DNA of 46,733 nt, from the IMG/VR virus record IMGVR_UViG_3300050035_000070, positions 1 to 46,733 of that record, one strand, 5' to 3'. Made by a program: the position numbers and the translations under genes. Under the pieces are notes generated by a model. The model ran no database searches. It saw nothing but the letters and a program-made list of their open reading frames with translations, and was not told the origin of the DNA. Positions 7,415 through 15,744 of the stretch are shown here, piece after piece (positions within the stretch are counted from its first letter, which is position 1; each line of letters opens with the position of its first letter). Source of the DNA: a virus.

Positions 7415-7559
7415 GCAGGTATTACTGGCTAAGAGTTGGGACGAAACACTGAGGTTGCAGGGGCAACACAAGGCGTACCTCGACATGGTACGTTATTTAC
7501 AATCGGCAAGTGGAGGTATAGTAAATGGGAAACGAACCAGTAATAGCGACGACGAGTGA
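7308..7559 (+). CDS. Small overlapping hypothetical protein, 83 aa
   Basis: Overlaps the portal gene by 107 bp and the scaffold gene by 35 bp, each in another frame. The ATG at 7308 has GGGAGG about five bases upstream. The product (starting MARKAAEMQMEEML, with LIPYLVGQMAMVSKQVLLAK) is compact, helical and Met/Leu-rich, with a polar tail. A small gene squeezed between portal and scaffold is common in podoviruses and may act in prohead assembly. The sequence of the non-overlapped half looks protein-like rather than accidental. Function unknown. Confidence 0.6.
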   Translation: MARKAAEMQMEEMLETPAAREQLIPYLVGQMAMVSKQVLLAKSWDETLRLQGQHKAYLDMVRYLQSASGGIVNGKRTSNSDDE

Positions 7560-8442
7560 ACCGACTCGGGCAGAAGTCGATGATATTGTCGGGTTGTTTG
7601 AACGAACAGCCGGTATGACGGACGCGGAAAAGGTTGCGTACTTAGAGGCAAAGGAAAACCCTACACCGGCCTCCGTTCCTGTGGTGGATGGCACCGTACC
7701 TGCCGAGGGCACGCCCGGTGCAGTGACTATTACGATGACTGGCGATACTGCTCCAACAACCGCAGGAGAGCCAACGAGTCCCGTGGTCGTAGACCCGGTG
7801 GCGGCTATGAAGGCGGAGATGGAGGCGTTACGGGCTGAGATACAGGCAATGAAAGCGCCTGAGGTAGCTCCGGTGGTGCCGGTTGCTCCCTATTCGGAGG
7901 CTGCGTTAGAGGCGGCTGCGGCGCAATACGGTGTCGATGTAAATGTCTTGCGGGCTACGGCGGCACTGGGTTTACAGGCACAAGCAGCGATGGCACCGGA
8001 TGAACCCTATCTGGCGATGACTACTCAGCTTATCGCAGCTGATGCGACACTGACCGGCAAGGTCACGGCAGAAGATGTTGCTACCCTATTCAAGGAGAAC
8101 GGCGTAACCAAGGAGCAATGGGTAGCAGCTGATGATGAGACACGACGAGCAGCTATCGAGAACGGAATCGATCGGGCATTGGCAAAGAATGTACGGGCAG
8201 GTAAATTAACCATTCCCCTCCCGGCACAGACGCGCGCCAATACAGAGGCAATACCAGCCGTGTCTCCAGCAGGTATCAGTACTCCGCAACAAGGTGTTGC
8301 CTCACAAGCGGAAGACGAAATCTCGCGGCAGTCACTGGCTTATCGCACTATCTCCCAACGGCAAGTACGCGATTGGGGAATGACCCCGCAGCAGGCGGAT
8401 GAGTTCACACTAAAATTCCTGAAGGAGCACCCTGACTTATGA
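7525..8442 (+). CDS. Putative scaffolding protein
   Basis: Expected to organise capsid assembly and leave the head before packaging. The 305-aa product has an acidic, Pro/Thr/Val-rich disordered N-terminal half, a coiled-coil-prone stretch (PVAAMKAEMEALRAEIQAMK, about 92-111), a helical middle part and a helical C-terminus with basic residues (SQRQVRDWGMTPQQADEFTL and following). Low-complexity acidic/helical composition, absence of Cys, and position between portal and capsid are typical of phage scaffolds, which share little sequence. GGAGG lies 8 bases before the ATG. Confidence 0.75.
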   Translation: MGNEPVIATTSEPTRAEVDDIVGLFERTAGMTDAEKVAYLEAKENPTPASVPVVDGTVPAEGTPGAVTITMTGDTAPTTAGEPTSPVVVDPVAAMKAEMEALRAEIQAMKAPEVAPVVPVAPYSEAALEAAAAQYGVDVNVLRATAALGLQAQAAMAPDEPYLAMTTQLIAADATLTGKVTAEDVATLFKENGVTKEQWVAADDETRRAAIENGIDRALAKNVRAGKLTIPLPAQTRANTEAIPAVSPAGISTPQQGVASQAEDEISRQSLAYRTISQRQVRDWGMTPQQADEFTLKFLKEHPDL

Positions 8443-8984
8443 CCGACACGAAAGAAGCAAAATCCCTGTTAGGGGACATATCTGCCCCTACTCCTACCGT
8501 ATCATTTGCGGTTAAGCCAGTAGCTGACCCAGACCTAGAAGCTGCGATAGCCGGACTGTCGTCCGACTATACCGCTGTGGATACCTTGAGCGGTATCCCG
8601 ACTGTGATAGAGTCCGCGAAAGACCGGATTCGCCTGCACCTGGTGTCCCCTTCTCGCAAAGGACAGTGGGCCGCAAATGGGTTTGTACCTGTCAAGGGAG
8701 CGCTCGTCAAACTGGTTGCCAATTATCAGTCACTAGAGCAAACAGCAGACGGCACCCTTCGTCACGCTGAACTCGAAGTGTGGTGCGACCTGGTAGAGCA
8801 TCGCGCAAAGTTCAGTGAGCATGTCAATCATTTAGCCGCAGCGCGCATCGCTGACGAAGTCGCGAAAAGCAAAGACGAAATCAATCAGGAGTTAGCCCCG
8901 CTACAAGGGCAGTCCGAGGATGGTGTCACGAAGCTGGATAAACTTGACGTGCAAATCGATAGTTCCATGGGGGCATTTACCTAA
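8439..8984 (+). CDS. Hypothetical head-region protein, 181 aa
   Basis: Overlaps the scaffold gene by ATGA, with AAGGAG inside the scaffold's last codons, so translation is probably coupled. Residues 60-90 (SAKDRIRLHLVSPSRKGQWA) and the following LVANYQSLEQ/LEVWCDLVEHRAKFSEHV look like an alpha/beta domain; the C-terminus is helical and charged. Not recognised as a known family. It is the last gene before a promoter-containing gap and the capsid genes, so a prohead or minor head role is plausible. Confidence 0.65.
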   Translation: MTDTKEAKSLLGDISAPTPTVSFAVKPVADPDLEAAIAGLSSDYTAVDTLSGIPTVIESAKDRIRLHLVSPSRKGQWAANGFVPVKGALVKLVANYQSLEQTADGTLRHAELEVWCDLVEHRAKFSEHVNHLAAARIADEVAKSKDEINQELAPLQGQSEDGVTKLDKLDVQIDSSMGAFT

Positions 8985-8989
8985 ACAAC

Positions 8990-9018
8990 TTGCTTTTATC
9001 GGGAAGCTGTTGTATACT
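8990..9018 (+). promoter_or_regulatory. Sigma70-type promoter upstream of the capsid genes
   Basis: TTGCTT (8990-8995) and TATACT (9013-9018, five of six) are separated by exactly 17 bases in the 80-bp gap after the 181-aa gene. It would drive separate, high transcription of the capsid pair, ending at the strong hairpin 10566-10598. Confidence 0.55.
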
Positions 9019-9064
9019 TTGTTAGTCGTAGTAGACGCCCGTGCATCGGGTAAAGGGGGTCTGT

Positions 9065-9577
9065 GTGATACAGATTAAATTACAAAATGGAATGCTGGAG
9101 GAACCGGTTGAGTTTTTCCCGGTCGGCTCGGCGGGCGTTACTACCCCGTTCTTGACTGACCAGCCGCTAATCTTAACATCAGGGTTGCTTGTTGCGGCCT
9201 CTGATAACCCGGCGTCAATCATCGGGTTTGCCAAATGCCCGAACTCGAACGACGTACTTCCGCCGATGGTAGAAGACCCGACCAACAACTCTACCAATAC
9301 GCAGTATTGCCCGGTGTCTGAAGCCTACCCTGGTATAACCTATCGCATAGCCAACACCACACAGACATCTGGGGCTGTCCCGGTGATCGGATCGCTTCAT
9401 GCCTTGCATATCGCCAGTGGCGTTTGCACGCTGGACAGCGCGGATGCTATCGGTGGCCCGAACAAGATAGCAACGGTAATAGCCGTTGATACCGATGTGT
9501 TCACCACGCCGAGTTCCACCACTACGGTTTATTACTCGTGGGTAACGCTCTTGCCTGCGGCTTGCACGTTACCCTAA
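9065..9577 (+). CDS. Putative head decoration protein, 170 aa
   Basis: GTG at 9065 is chosen because AAAGGGGG lies 5 bases upstream; an in-frame GTG at 9041 lacks a site. The product is beta-rich (MIQIKLQNGMLEEPVEFFPV, then Pro/Thr/Ser/Val-rich stretches, two widely spaced Cys) with no charged helical segments. The gene directly upstream of the major capsid gene and sharing its promoter is often a capsid-stabilising or decoration protein in podoviruses. That is the basis of the call; the family is not recognised. Confidence 0.55.
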   Translation: MIQIKLQNGMLEEPVEFFPVGSAGVTTPFLTDQPLILTSGLLVAASDNPASIIGFAKCPNSNDVLPPMVEDPTNNSTNTQYCPVSEAYPGITYRIANTTQTSGAVPVIGSLHALHIASGVCTLDSADAIGGPNKIATVIAVDTDVFTTPSSTTTVYYSWVTLLPAACTLP

Positions 9578-9614
9578 CGCTTCGCCGTAATATGCGGCCC
9601 AAAGGAGGAAGCAA

Positions 9615-10544
9615 ATGCCAACCGGAACAATGGTTAGTAACAACCTTAATATTGAACTATTCAAAACGAACTTGCGCGAAGCGTGGGGGCTGGAGCAGAA
9701 AGAGTATCCAGTCATGTATACTGAAGCATTTCACACCGAGACTAGCCGCAAGAAGTTCGAAGAGACCTTGTCGATGGTGGGGATTGGCCCGTTCCAGACC
9801 AAGCAAGAAATGGGAAAGGTTCCCATGCAGAACATAATGTCAGGTTGGCTGACGCGCTTTACCCATGTGCGCTACGCCTCCGGCATGTCCTTCTCGCATG
9901 AGTTGCAGCAAGACGAACTGTATGGCCAGGTAAAATCGTCGATGAAGTTGTTCAGTCGCTCCGAGAGAATCACCCGCGAACTGCTCGGTTCGGCCTTCTT
10001 TAATTCGGCTTTCACGGGAACGTGGAATGCGAATGACGTAGTGAATTCTACAGCGCAGCCCTTCTGTAGCAATACTCACAAACTCATTGGCAACAGTGCC
10101 ATCTACGGAGCCAATCGACCGCCGACCGATATGGACATATCTCCTACAGCCTTGGCGATCCACAATACCCTCATCCGGCGCACTGTCGATAACAAGGGCA
10201 TTCAGACATTCTACCAGGGCAGTGAGCTTTGGCACCCACCTGAAATGGAGTGGGAAGTGGCGGAACTCCTACGATCCACTGACCGCCCGGATACTGCCAA
10301 CCGCGCTACCAATGTCTTCAAGGGCATGTATGGTGGTAAGGTTTGGAACTTCCTCACCAATCCCTATGCGTGGTTTGTGAAGTGTACTGAACACCGTGCG
10401 ACATGGTACGACCGTGAACCGCTGGAAACCAAAGACGAAGAGATTCCTCAGACCATGGGGGATGTCTGGTTTGGTGCAGCGTTCCGTTCATCTTGTGGGG
10501 CGGACGACTGGCGTGGATGGGTTGGTACTTCACCCACCAGCTAG
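9615..10544 (+). CDS. Major capsid protein
   Basis: Likely HK97-fold shell protein, 309 aa. It has the strong AAAGGAGG start signal expected of an abundant protein. The N-terminus (VSNNLNIELFKTNLREAWGL) and the E-loop/spine-helix-like region are followed by RITRELLGSAFFNSAF (about 118-133), a pattern common in capsid proteins of this group. The C-terminal part holds GGKVWNFLTNPYAWFVKC and a Trp-rich end. It sits between scaffold and collagen-like genes, has its own promoter upstream, and is followed by a 13-bp terminator-like hairpin. Assignment rests on size, signature and context. Confidence 0.85.
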   Translation: MPTGTMVSNNLNIELFKTNLREAWGLEQKEYPVMYTEAFHTETSRKKFEETLSMVGIGPFQTKQEMGKVPMQNIMSGWLTRFTHVRYASGMSFSHELQQDELYGQVKSSMKLFSRSERITRELLGSAFFNSAFTGTWNANDVVNSTAQPFCSNTHKLIGNSAIYGANRPPTDMDISPTALAIHNTLIRRTVDNKGIQTFYQGSELWHPPEMEWEVAELLRSTDRPDTANRATNVFKGMYGGKVWNFLTNPYAWFVKCTEHRATWYDREPLETKDEEIPQTMGDVWFGAAFRSSCGADDWRGWVGTSPTS

Positions 10545-10565
10545 TTAGTATTCAGTAACAGAATG

Positions 10566-10598
10566 AACGGGGAAGTATTCTTAGCATACTTCCCCGTT
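10566..10598 (+). terminator. Strong hairpin after the major capsid gene
   Basis: AACGGGGAAGTAT and ATACTTCCCCGTT form a perfect 13-bp stem around a seven-base loop. No long T-run follows, so it could be a partial terminator or an mRNA-stabilising 3' structure for the capsid message. Confidence 0.6.
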
Positions 10599-10621
10599 CG
10601 TGTAACACGAGGGAGAGGCAC

Positions 10622-11068
10622 ATGACTGGAACATACCTAAACTATGCGTCGATAATATTCTCGGTAGTGCTAGGGTTGACGGGTATACTGTTATTTGGCT
10701 GGATGAAACTACTCAAGGGTACTAACAAACTATTGATCGATCAGAACCTTGAACTTAGGGCACTGGTTGTTGATATGCAGGGCAAGATAGATGTTAGCGC
10801 CGAGAAGATTTGCTCTATGCAAGGGCAAATAGATATATTAAAAAATGTGCCTCTGGGCAATATCGACAAGTCACTTGCGTGCCTCTTATCAGAGATGAAG
10901 AAGAGTACCGTACAGAACGCCCAAACCCTTAAGCTAATGCAGGGGTCAGCAAAGACACTCGCGGAGCATACTGCTATAATCGGTTCACATGTCGCCGAAG
11001 TAAGGGACGAACTGGCGCGCCATCGTGAAGAAGAGTCTTCACAGAAGAAAGAAAGCGTGGGGGTGTAG
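10622..11068 (+). CDS. Membrane-anchored coiled-coil protein, 148 aa
   Basis: One hydrophobic N-terminal segment (about 8-29: YASIIFSVVLGLTGILLFGW) is followed by about 110 residues of heptad-like helix rich in Leu, Ile, Lys and Glu, and a charged tail (RDELARHREEE). No signal-peptidase or lipobox motif is seen. It lies between the capsid and the first collagen-like gene, 1 bp from the latter. The fold resembles phage membrane-tethered stalk or spanin-like proteins, but the position is not that of a spanin. It may act in virion morphogenesis at the membrane or be a fibre component. Function unknown. Confidence 0.65.
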   Translation: MTGTYLNYASIIFSVVLGLTGILLFGWMKLLKGTNKLLIDQNLELRALVVDMQGKIDVSAEKICSMQGQIDILKNVPLGNIDKSLACLLSEMKKSTVQNAQTLKLMQGSAKTLAEHTAIIGSHVAEVRDELARHREEESSQKKESVGV

Positions 11069-11069
11069 C

Positions 11070-11951
11070 ATGGGAGCAAGGCTATCTTGGAAGGGCGAAG
11101 TGGGTGAACCTGGTACACCAGGCATACAGGGTCTCCCTGGCAGTGACGGTATAGATGGCCGTGATGGTATAGATGGCAAGGACGGCAAGGACGGATTACC
11201 AGGTCGTGATGGCGTGGATGGCAAGGACGGCAAGGACGGATTACCAGGTCGTGATGGCGTGAATGGCAAGGACGGCAAGGACGGATTACCAGGTCGTGAT
11301 GGCGTGAATGGCCTCGATGGTCTCCTGGGTAGAGACGGAAACGAAGGAGTCCAGGGGAAGCAGGGTGAGCCAGGTCGTGATGGTGTAGACGGACAGCCTG
11401 GACGCGACGGGCAACCTGGACGTGATGGAGAGCGCGGAGAAGTGGGGCCTGCTGGTCGCGACGGGCAACCTGGACGTGATGGAGAGCGCGGAGAAGTGGG
11501 GCCTGCTGGTCGCGACGGACTGGATGGCAAACCAGGAGCCGATGGCGCAGACGGTCACGATGGCAAGGACGGATTGCCCGGGAAGGATGGAGCGAATGGT
11601 GCCGATGGATTGCCTGGGGGAGACGGTGTAGATGGTCTCGATGGACACCCCGGGGCGCAAGGCATTCCTGGGATCAACGGGAAAGACGGTGAGCAAGGCC
11701 CTCCTGGAGAGTCGTTACGTGGTGACATTGGCCCGAAAGGTGACCCCGGGCAAAAGGGAGAAAAAGGCGATACTGGCCCGATTGGGCCAGCCGGAGCAGA
11801 TGCTCCTCCCGCACGTCCTGGGCCACGAGGTGAACCTGGCAGGGGGCTACCAGAAGGTGTATCGATAAGCGCTAATGATTCGGGAATCACCATTACTGTT
11901 ATCCAATCAGATGGTACTGTTTCCAGTGCTACTCTTTCGTTCTCTAAGTAG
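11070..11951 (+). CDS. Collagen-like fibre protein 1
   Basis: Residues about 12-255 are almost uninterrupted Gly-X-Y triplets rich in Asp, Lys, Arg and Pro (for example GRDGVDGKDGKDGLP), which should form a charged collagen-type triple helix. A short beta-patterned C-terminal cap of about 30 residues (VSISANDSGITITVIQSDG) could trimerise it. The gene contains tandem DNA repeats: a 45-bp unit three times (11175-11309) and a 54-bp unit twice (11403-11510). The ATG at 11070 is chosen because GTGGGGG precedes it; an in-frame upstream start overlaps the previous gene. Likely a head or tail surface fibre. It lacks a large binding domain, unlike its neighbour. Confidence 0.85.
   Translation: MGARLSWKGEVGEPGTPGIQGLPGSDGIDGRDGIDGKDGKDGLPGRDGVDGKDGKDGLPGRDGVNGKDGKDGLPGRDGVNGLDGLLGRDGNEGVQGKQGEPGRDGVDGQPGRDGQPGRDGERGEVGPAGRDGQPGRDGERGEVGPAGRDGLDGKPGADGADGHDGKDGLPGKDGANGADGLPGGDGVDGLDGHPGAQGIPGINGKDGEQGPPGESLRGDIGPKGDPGQKGEKGDTGPIGPAGADAPPARPGPRGEPGRGLPEGVSISANDSGITITVIQSDGTVSSATLSFSK
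11175..11309 (+). repeat. 45-bp tandem repeat, three copies
   Basis: Near-identical in-frame copies starting at 11175, 11220 and 11265, each encoding five collagen triplets. They differ by only a base or two (GTGGAT versus GTGAAT), suggesting recent expansion. Confidence 0.9.
11403..11510 (+). repeat. 54-bp tandem repeat, two copies
   Basis: Copies beginning at 11403 and 11457 are essentially identical and encode six collagen triplets each (motif GERGEVGPAG). Confidence 0.9.
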
Positions 11952-11961
11952 GAGATGGTAA

Positions 11962-13344
11962 ATGGGACTGACTTTTATTGGTCGAGGGCCAGCAGGCCCT
12001 ACTGGCCCTACCGGATTAACTGGCCCTACCGGATTAACTGGCCCTACCGGATTAACTGGCCCTGCGGGAATGGCCGGCCCTACCGGATTAACTGGCCCTG
12101 CGGGAATGGCCGGCCCTACCGGATTAACTGGCCCTACCGGATTAACTGGCCCTGCGGGAATGGCCGGGCCTACTGGCCCTACCGGATTAACTGGCCCTAC
12201 CGGATTAACTGGCCCTACCGGATTAACTGGCCCTACCGGATTAACTGGCACTACTGGCGCGGCTGGAACGAATGGCACTAACGGGACTAACGGAACGAAT
12301 GGTGCAGCTGCTGCTAATCGCACGTATGCTCTCCGTTACCCACAGGTTGGCGGAGTCCCTAACCAGTACTGGTGCGCCACTTCTGGCAACATATATGCCT
12401 TAGGCAATAACGCCCCGCAGCCCGGTTCTGCAAGTGGAATAGTGACACCTGTAGTAGCAGTATCCACTGACCTCTGCTCCTGGACATCACTGCCATTACC
12501 ATCGCTCACCACGCCAGGCGCAGGTGTAGCACAGTGCATAGCCGAGGATGGAAGCGGCAATCTGGGGATGTTATATCTCGACTCCAGCAATAATCTCTGG
12601 TTTGCATTTTACAATGGGACAGCGTGGGCATTCGACGCGGCAAAAGTGGTTACCGGTACAACGTACCCGGTAACTAGTGCAACGATGGCCTGCGACGGCT
12701 CCGGTAATTTCCATATCGCCTTTTATCAGGCAAATGCGGGGTCATCTGGTTACAGTCAATTGTGCTATGCCAAGCGCGGCGCAGGTTCTGCCGGAACATG
12801 GGGAGCTATAGCCAACCCTGGAGCAACTCCAGTGCGCGCGGCGACTGGAACAATATTTGTATTCATCGATGGGAGTGGTTACCCGAGAATATTATTCGCG
12901 AATAACAATTCCGGCACCGCTAGCTATGACGGTGTGGCGTATTGGAATGGTTCGACATGGACGGTGTCGACAAGCACGGCTATTACATTTCCAACAGCGG
13001 CAACTGCTGACCCGACGGGCAACATATACTTCCGCAACTCTACAACCTATATTGGTAAATTTTCAACCGCTAACGCCTGGTCGCAAACATGGTTATCAGC
13101 GTCAAACGTCTCTGCTCTTTGCTGTGACTCGTCTGGCAATCTGTATTATCAACTAGGTGGCACGGTTGGCGCGGTTTCACCATCAGCAATATTGATTTGG
13201 AATGGTACATCGACCGTTAATGCAAAAGTCGTTGATGGTCCTGGTGGTACAGTAGCCGATCAATGGTCATGGCAAAAACCGTTGACCCATCCTCTCGCTG
13301 TTGTCAGTACTCCGTATGATATTGGTGCCATTCAACTCGTCTAG
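11962..13344 (+). CDS. Collagen-stalk fibre with propeller-like receptor domain
   Basis: Residues about 8-115 are Gly-X-Y triplets of the neutral Pro-Thr-Gly-Leu type (GPTGLT repeated, interspersed with GPAGMA), different from the charged collagen of the previous gene. After a Gly-Thr-Asn linker the C-terminal about 340 residues contain repeated motifs with DGSGN, DSSGN or DPTGN followed by a hydrophobic strand (for example [20 protein letters not shown]). These look like blades of a sialidase/BNR- or NHL-type beta-propeller. This is a plausible adhesin: trimeric collagen stalk carrying a binding head. AGGAG precedes the ATG. Receptor unknown. Confidence 0.8.
   Translation: MGLTFIGRGPAGPTGPTGLTGPTGLTGPTGLTGPAGMAGPTGLTGPAGMAGPTGLTGPTGLTGPAGMAGPTGPTGLTGPTGLTGPTGLTGPTGLTGTTGAAGTNGTNGTNGTNGAAAANRTYALRYPQVGGVPNQYWCATSGNIYALGNNAPQPGSASGIVTPVVAVSTDLCSWTSLPLPSLTTPGAGVAQCIAEDGSGNLGMLYLDSSNNLWFAFYNGTAWAFDAAKVVTGTTYPVTSATMACDGSGNFHIAFYQANAGSSGYSQLCYAKRGAGSAGTWGAIANPGATPVRAATGTIFVFIDGSGYPRILFANNNSGTASYDGVAYWNGSTWTVSTSTAITFPTAATADPTGNIYFRNSTTYIGKFSTANAWSQTWLSASNVSALCCDSSGNLYYQLGGTVGAVSPSAILIWNGTSTVNAKVVDGPGGTVADQWSWQKPLTHPLAVVSTPYDIGAIQLV
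11990..12250 (+). repeat. 18-bp tandem repeats encoding [12 protein letters not shown]
   Basis: The unit GGCCCTACCGGATTAACT recurs about ten times, interleaved with GGCCCTGCGGGAATGGCC. Copies are nearly perfect at DNA level, so stalk length could change by slippage or recombination without shifting frame. Confidence 0.9.
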
Positions 13345-13355
13345 GAGGTAATTCG

Positions 13356-13550
13356 ATGGACTATATTAGATACAATCCGACGACTCAACAGATTGACGTA
13401 TCTTTAATACTCTCAGTGCCCGATGATGGACCTGTCACTGAAAATGCCGATTATTTACCAGCTCCAGACGGCTGGCAATGGACAGATACGCAACTGCCAC
13501 AGGTGCAAACGGCAATAGCTACCTACAATGACTCCCAGGAGGCTGATTAA
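13356..13550 (+). CDS. Small hypothetical protein, 64 aa
   Basis: AGGAGG precedes the ATG. The product starts MDYIRYNPTTQQIDVSLILS, is acidic and contains PDGWQWTDTQLPQVQTA. Small acidic genes directly after fibre genes are often fibre-assembly chaperones, and the Trp/Pro-rich region would suit that, but I recognise no specific family. The stop overlaps the next start (TAATG). Confidence 0.6.
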   Translation: MDYIRYNPTTQQIDVSLILSVPDDGPVTENADYLPAPDGWQWTDTQLPQVQTAIATYNDSQEAD

Positions 13551-14944
13551 TGGCTGATTTTTACAACGGGATCGCCGCGAATATACCGTTGCCATCCGGT
13601 TACACATCGATAGTTAGCGCCAGCCGTGACGGGGCTGATTTCACGCCGGTGGGCACCATCAGCACTACTACCGGAGGAGCGGAGTGGTGGGCGGCAACGG
13701 CGGCTGACATGACGGGGCGGGTTATCCATCTGGTGATTGCTGGTTCGGGTGTGCCTAATGCCGACCTGGTGATTACCACCGAAACGGACTACACGGGGGA
13801 GTTAGCCGGAGTGATTGCAGCCATACCCGCAGACATAGCCGCGATCCCGGGCGAGGATGGCGGAGAACTTGAATTGTCTGGAGTTGCATTAGAGTCAGAC
13901 CTACTTGCTGTCAGTGCCGGGGTACAGGCACTTCAGCGTGGTTTGCTCGGCAGCGTTTACTTGCAGGTGGCTCCTTCCGGTATCCCTGGGTCGATGATTC
14001 TTACCTTCGATACTGGCATCACCGGACTCACTGGTACGGTAGGATTTACCGTATATGACAGCAGCGGAAGTATTGTGCAGGCGCGCACTACGGGTACTGT
14101 CCCTTACCCAATCATGGAGATGCCTACAGGGTCGGGAGTATACTACTGTGTGGTTCCGTATTCGCTCGTTCTTGGCAACATTGTGGTGTGGGATACCGGG
14201 GGTGACACGCCCCTGTCGGCTTCCGAAGCCTTCCCATCCGACCTGGTGGGTTTAATCACCGGCGGGCCGAAGTCCAAGACGCTACGTGAGATAGCTAGCC
14301 AGGCGCTTAATACCTACCCCGGGTGGAATCGTGATGACGAAATGTCACCGCTACTCTACGCGGAGGATGGTTGGCGCCGGTTCGTACACATCGGCGGCAA
14401 TCTGTATACTAATACCGCCATTCTAACTACCGTGCCAGGGCAGGCCATCTACTCATTACCTGCTGATTTCCGCTTGATAACCGAGCGTAATGCTGTCGCT
14501 ATGCAGGCGACACCGCAGTATCTTACAGAGATTAGTGCGCAGGAGGCGATGTCTGATCCGAATTGGCAGAACGCCCTCGGTGTCCCGACCGCGTTCTATT
14601 TCCCAGACCCAATGCACATTGGCCTATCCCCCACACCAGCAGCGGAGGTGGCCATTACTATTCGGTACGACGCCGAAGCACCCAGTCCTATGTCGTATGA
14701 CACTCCGCTACCAGTACCTGCGCTCTATGAGCACGCATTTTTTGGCTATGCTCGCAGCCATATGGCTGAAACCATGGGGAATGACAGGTTGGCGGCGATA
14801 GAGTATAATAAATTTAAGGAATTATTGGCGACGTGGAAAGCTGGAAAACAAACCCGTATGGTTGCGCCGTCACAGGCGACACCTTACACTACTCGCCCGA
14901 ATGGGTTAGCCCGTTCGCCAGGCGGTTATGAGGAGGAGCGATAA
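13550..14944 (+). CDS. Head-tail adaptor-like protein with beta-rich N-terminal extension
   Basis: Two parts. Residues 1-235 are Gly/Thr/Val-rich beta-type sequence, possibly Ig-like or fibre-like (for example VGFTVYDSSGSIVQA). Residues about 240-440 resemble podovirus head-tail adaptor proteins. There is a helical start (LREIASQALNTYPGW), a strand ending in a YSLPADF motif, and a C-terminal pair of helices (HAFFGYARSHMAETMGNDRL, AIEYNKFKELLATWKAG) typical of adaptor/connector rings. The next gene has the same plan without the N-terminal extension. Overlaps both neighbours by one base (TAATG). Function inferred from pattern and place before the nozzle. Confidence 0.6.
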   Translation: MADFYNGIAANIPLPSGYTSIVSASRDGADFTPVGTISTTTGGAEWWAATAADMTGRVIHLVIAGSGVPNADLVITTETDYTGELAGVIAAIPADIAAIPGEDGGELELSGVALESDLLAVSAGVQALQRGLLGSVYLQVAPSGIPGSMILTFDTGITGLTGTVGFTVYDSSGSIVQARTTGTVPYPIMEMPTGSGVYYCVVPYSLVLGNIVVWDTGGDTPLSASEAFPSDLVGLITGGPKSKTLREIASQALNTYPGWNRDDEMSPLLYAEDGWRRFVHIGGNLYTNTAILTTVPGQAIYSLPADFRLITERNAVAMQATPQYLTEISAQEAMSDPNWQNALGVPTAFYFPDPMHIGLSPTPAAEVAITIRYDAEAPSPMSYDTPLPVPALYEHAFFGYARSHMAETMGNDRLAAIEYNKFKELLATWKAGKQTRMVAPSQATPYTTRPNGLARSPGGYEEER

Positions 14945-15741
14945 TGCAATTAGTAGATTTACGCACCGCCGTCCTGCGAGACGTGGCGGAAAACATGGTT
15001 GGCGCGAATGATCGTGTCACCCCTAACATCGTTGATGGCGTCATTCGCGAAGGTTACGAAGTAGTAGCCGCTGAAACCAAGTGTTTTGAGCGTTCGTTTA
15101 GCACGTCATATGCCGCACAAACGACAGGTATACCTCCGTTAATCCCGTTGCCCGCCGACATCATAGAGTTGCGTGCAGGCTGGTTGGGAACCGGAACACT
15201 ATTGGCACGCGGCCCGATCAAGCAATTGAATGCGGACAACTCGAACTGGCGTAATGCTGTCGGTTCTGCTGCGAATCCGTCAAAGTGGTTGTCGCTTTAC
15301 GACATGCGTAATGCTGTTGTTTCGCCACCACTCTACACGGCGACCACTGTTACGATTGAGGCGGCCTGTATACCGATTGGTCTGGGGTGTTATATCCCGG
15401 CATTCGGTACTTACAGTACTCCTCTACAGTTCACGTCAGTCCTGGCCGTGACGCCCGCTGCGCAGGTAACTGCCTTTGTCGCTGCGGGTGGTGTACTGAC
15501 GCTTTATAACGATACAGATATTCCGGTGTTCGCGCCGAAATATCACAAAATTCTCGCGCATTATGCCGTGATGGAATTATCCAAGGGTTTCCTTATGGCC
15601 GGGGATGTTGCGGTGAATCGTTACCAGGGCGCGAAGGCATCTTACGAGGCGATGCTCGCACAGATGATTCGTGAGTACGACAGTGGCATGGGGCTAAATC
15701 AGACGATGGCTCCGCCAATGCAGCAGCAACAGCAGGGGTAA
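14944..15741 (+). CDS. Head-tail adaptor-like protein, 265 aa
   Basis: Starts with a helix (LVDLRTAVLRDVAENMVGAN), followed by a strand region ending in PLPADIIELRAG. C-terminal helices containing YHKILAHYAVMELSKGFLMA and RYQGAKASYEAMLAQMIREY complete the layout of ring-forming adaptor or connector proteins between portal and tail nozzle. It ends in a Gln-rich tail encoded by CAG/CAA repeats. It appears to be a distant paralogue of the preceding gene's C-terminal half. Translation start overlaps the previous stop. Confidence 0.65.
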   Translation: MQLVDLRTAVLRDVAENMVGANDRVTPNIVDGVIREGYEVVAAETKCFERSFSTSYAAQTTGIPPLIPLPADIIELRAGWLGTGTLLARGPIKQLNADNSNWRNAVGSAANPSKWLSLYDMRNAVVSPPLYTATTVTIEAACIPIGLGCYIPAFGTYSTPLQFTSVLAVTPAAQVTAFVAAGGVLTLYNDTDIPVFAPKYHKILAHYAVMELSKGFLMAGDVAVNRYQGAKASYEAMLAQMIREYDSGMGLNQTMAPPMQQQQQG

Positions 15742-15744
15742 ACT

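Noticed and set aside
11039-11893. Long minus-strand frames over the collagen genes
   Set aside because: The repeat bias of Gly-X-Y codons creates open antisense frames (SPRSP-type proline repeats). No start signals.
11907-12323. Minus-strand frame of NPVGP repeats
   Set aside because: Antisense shadow of the GPTGLT repeats.
12300-13344. Functional sialidase
   Set aside because: Propeller-like blades without the RIP motif or catalytic Arg triad that I could see.
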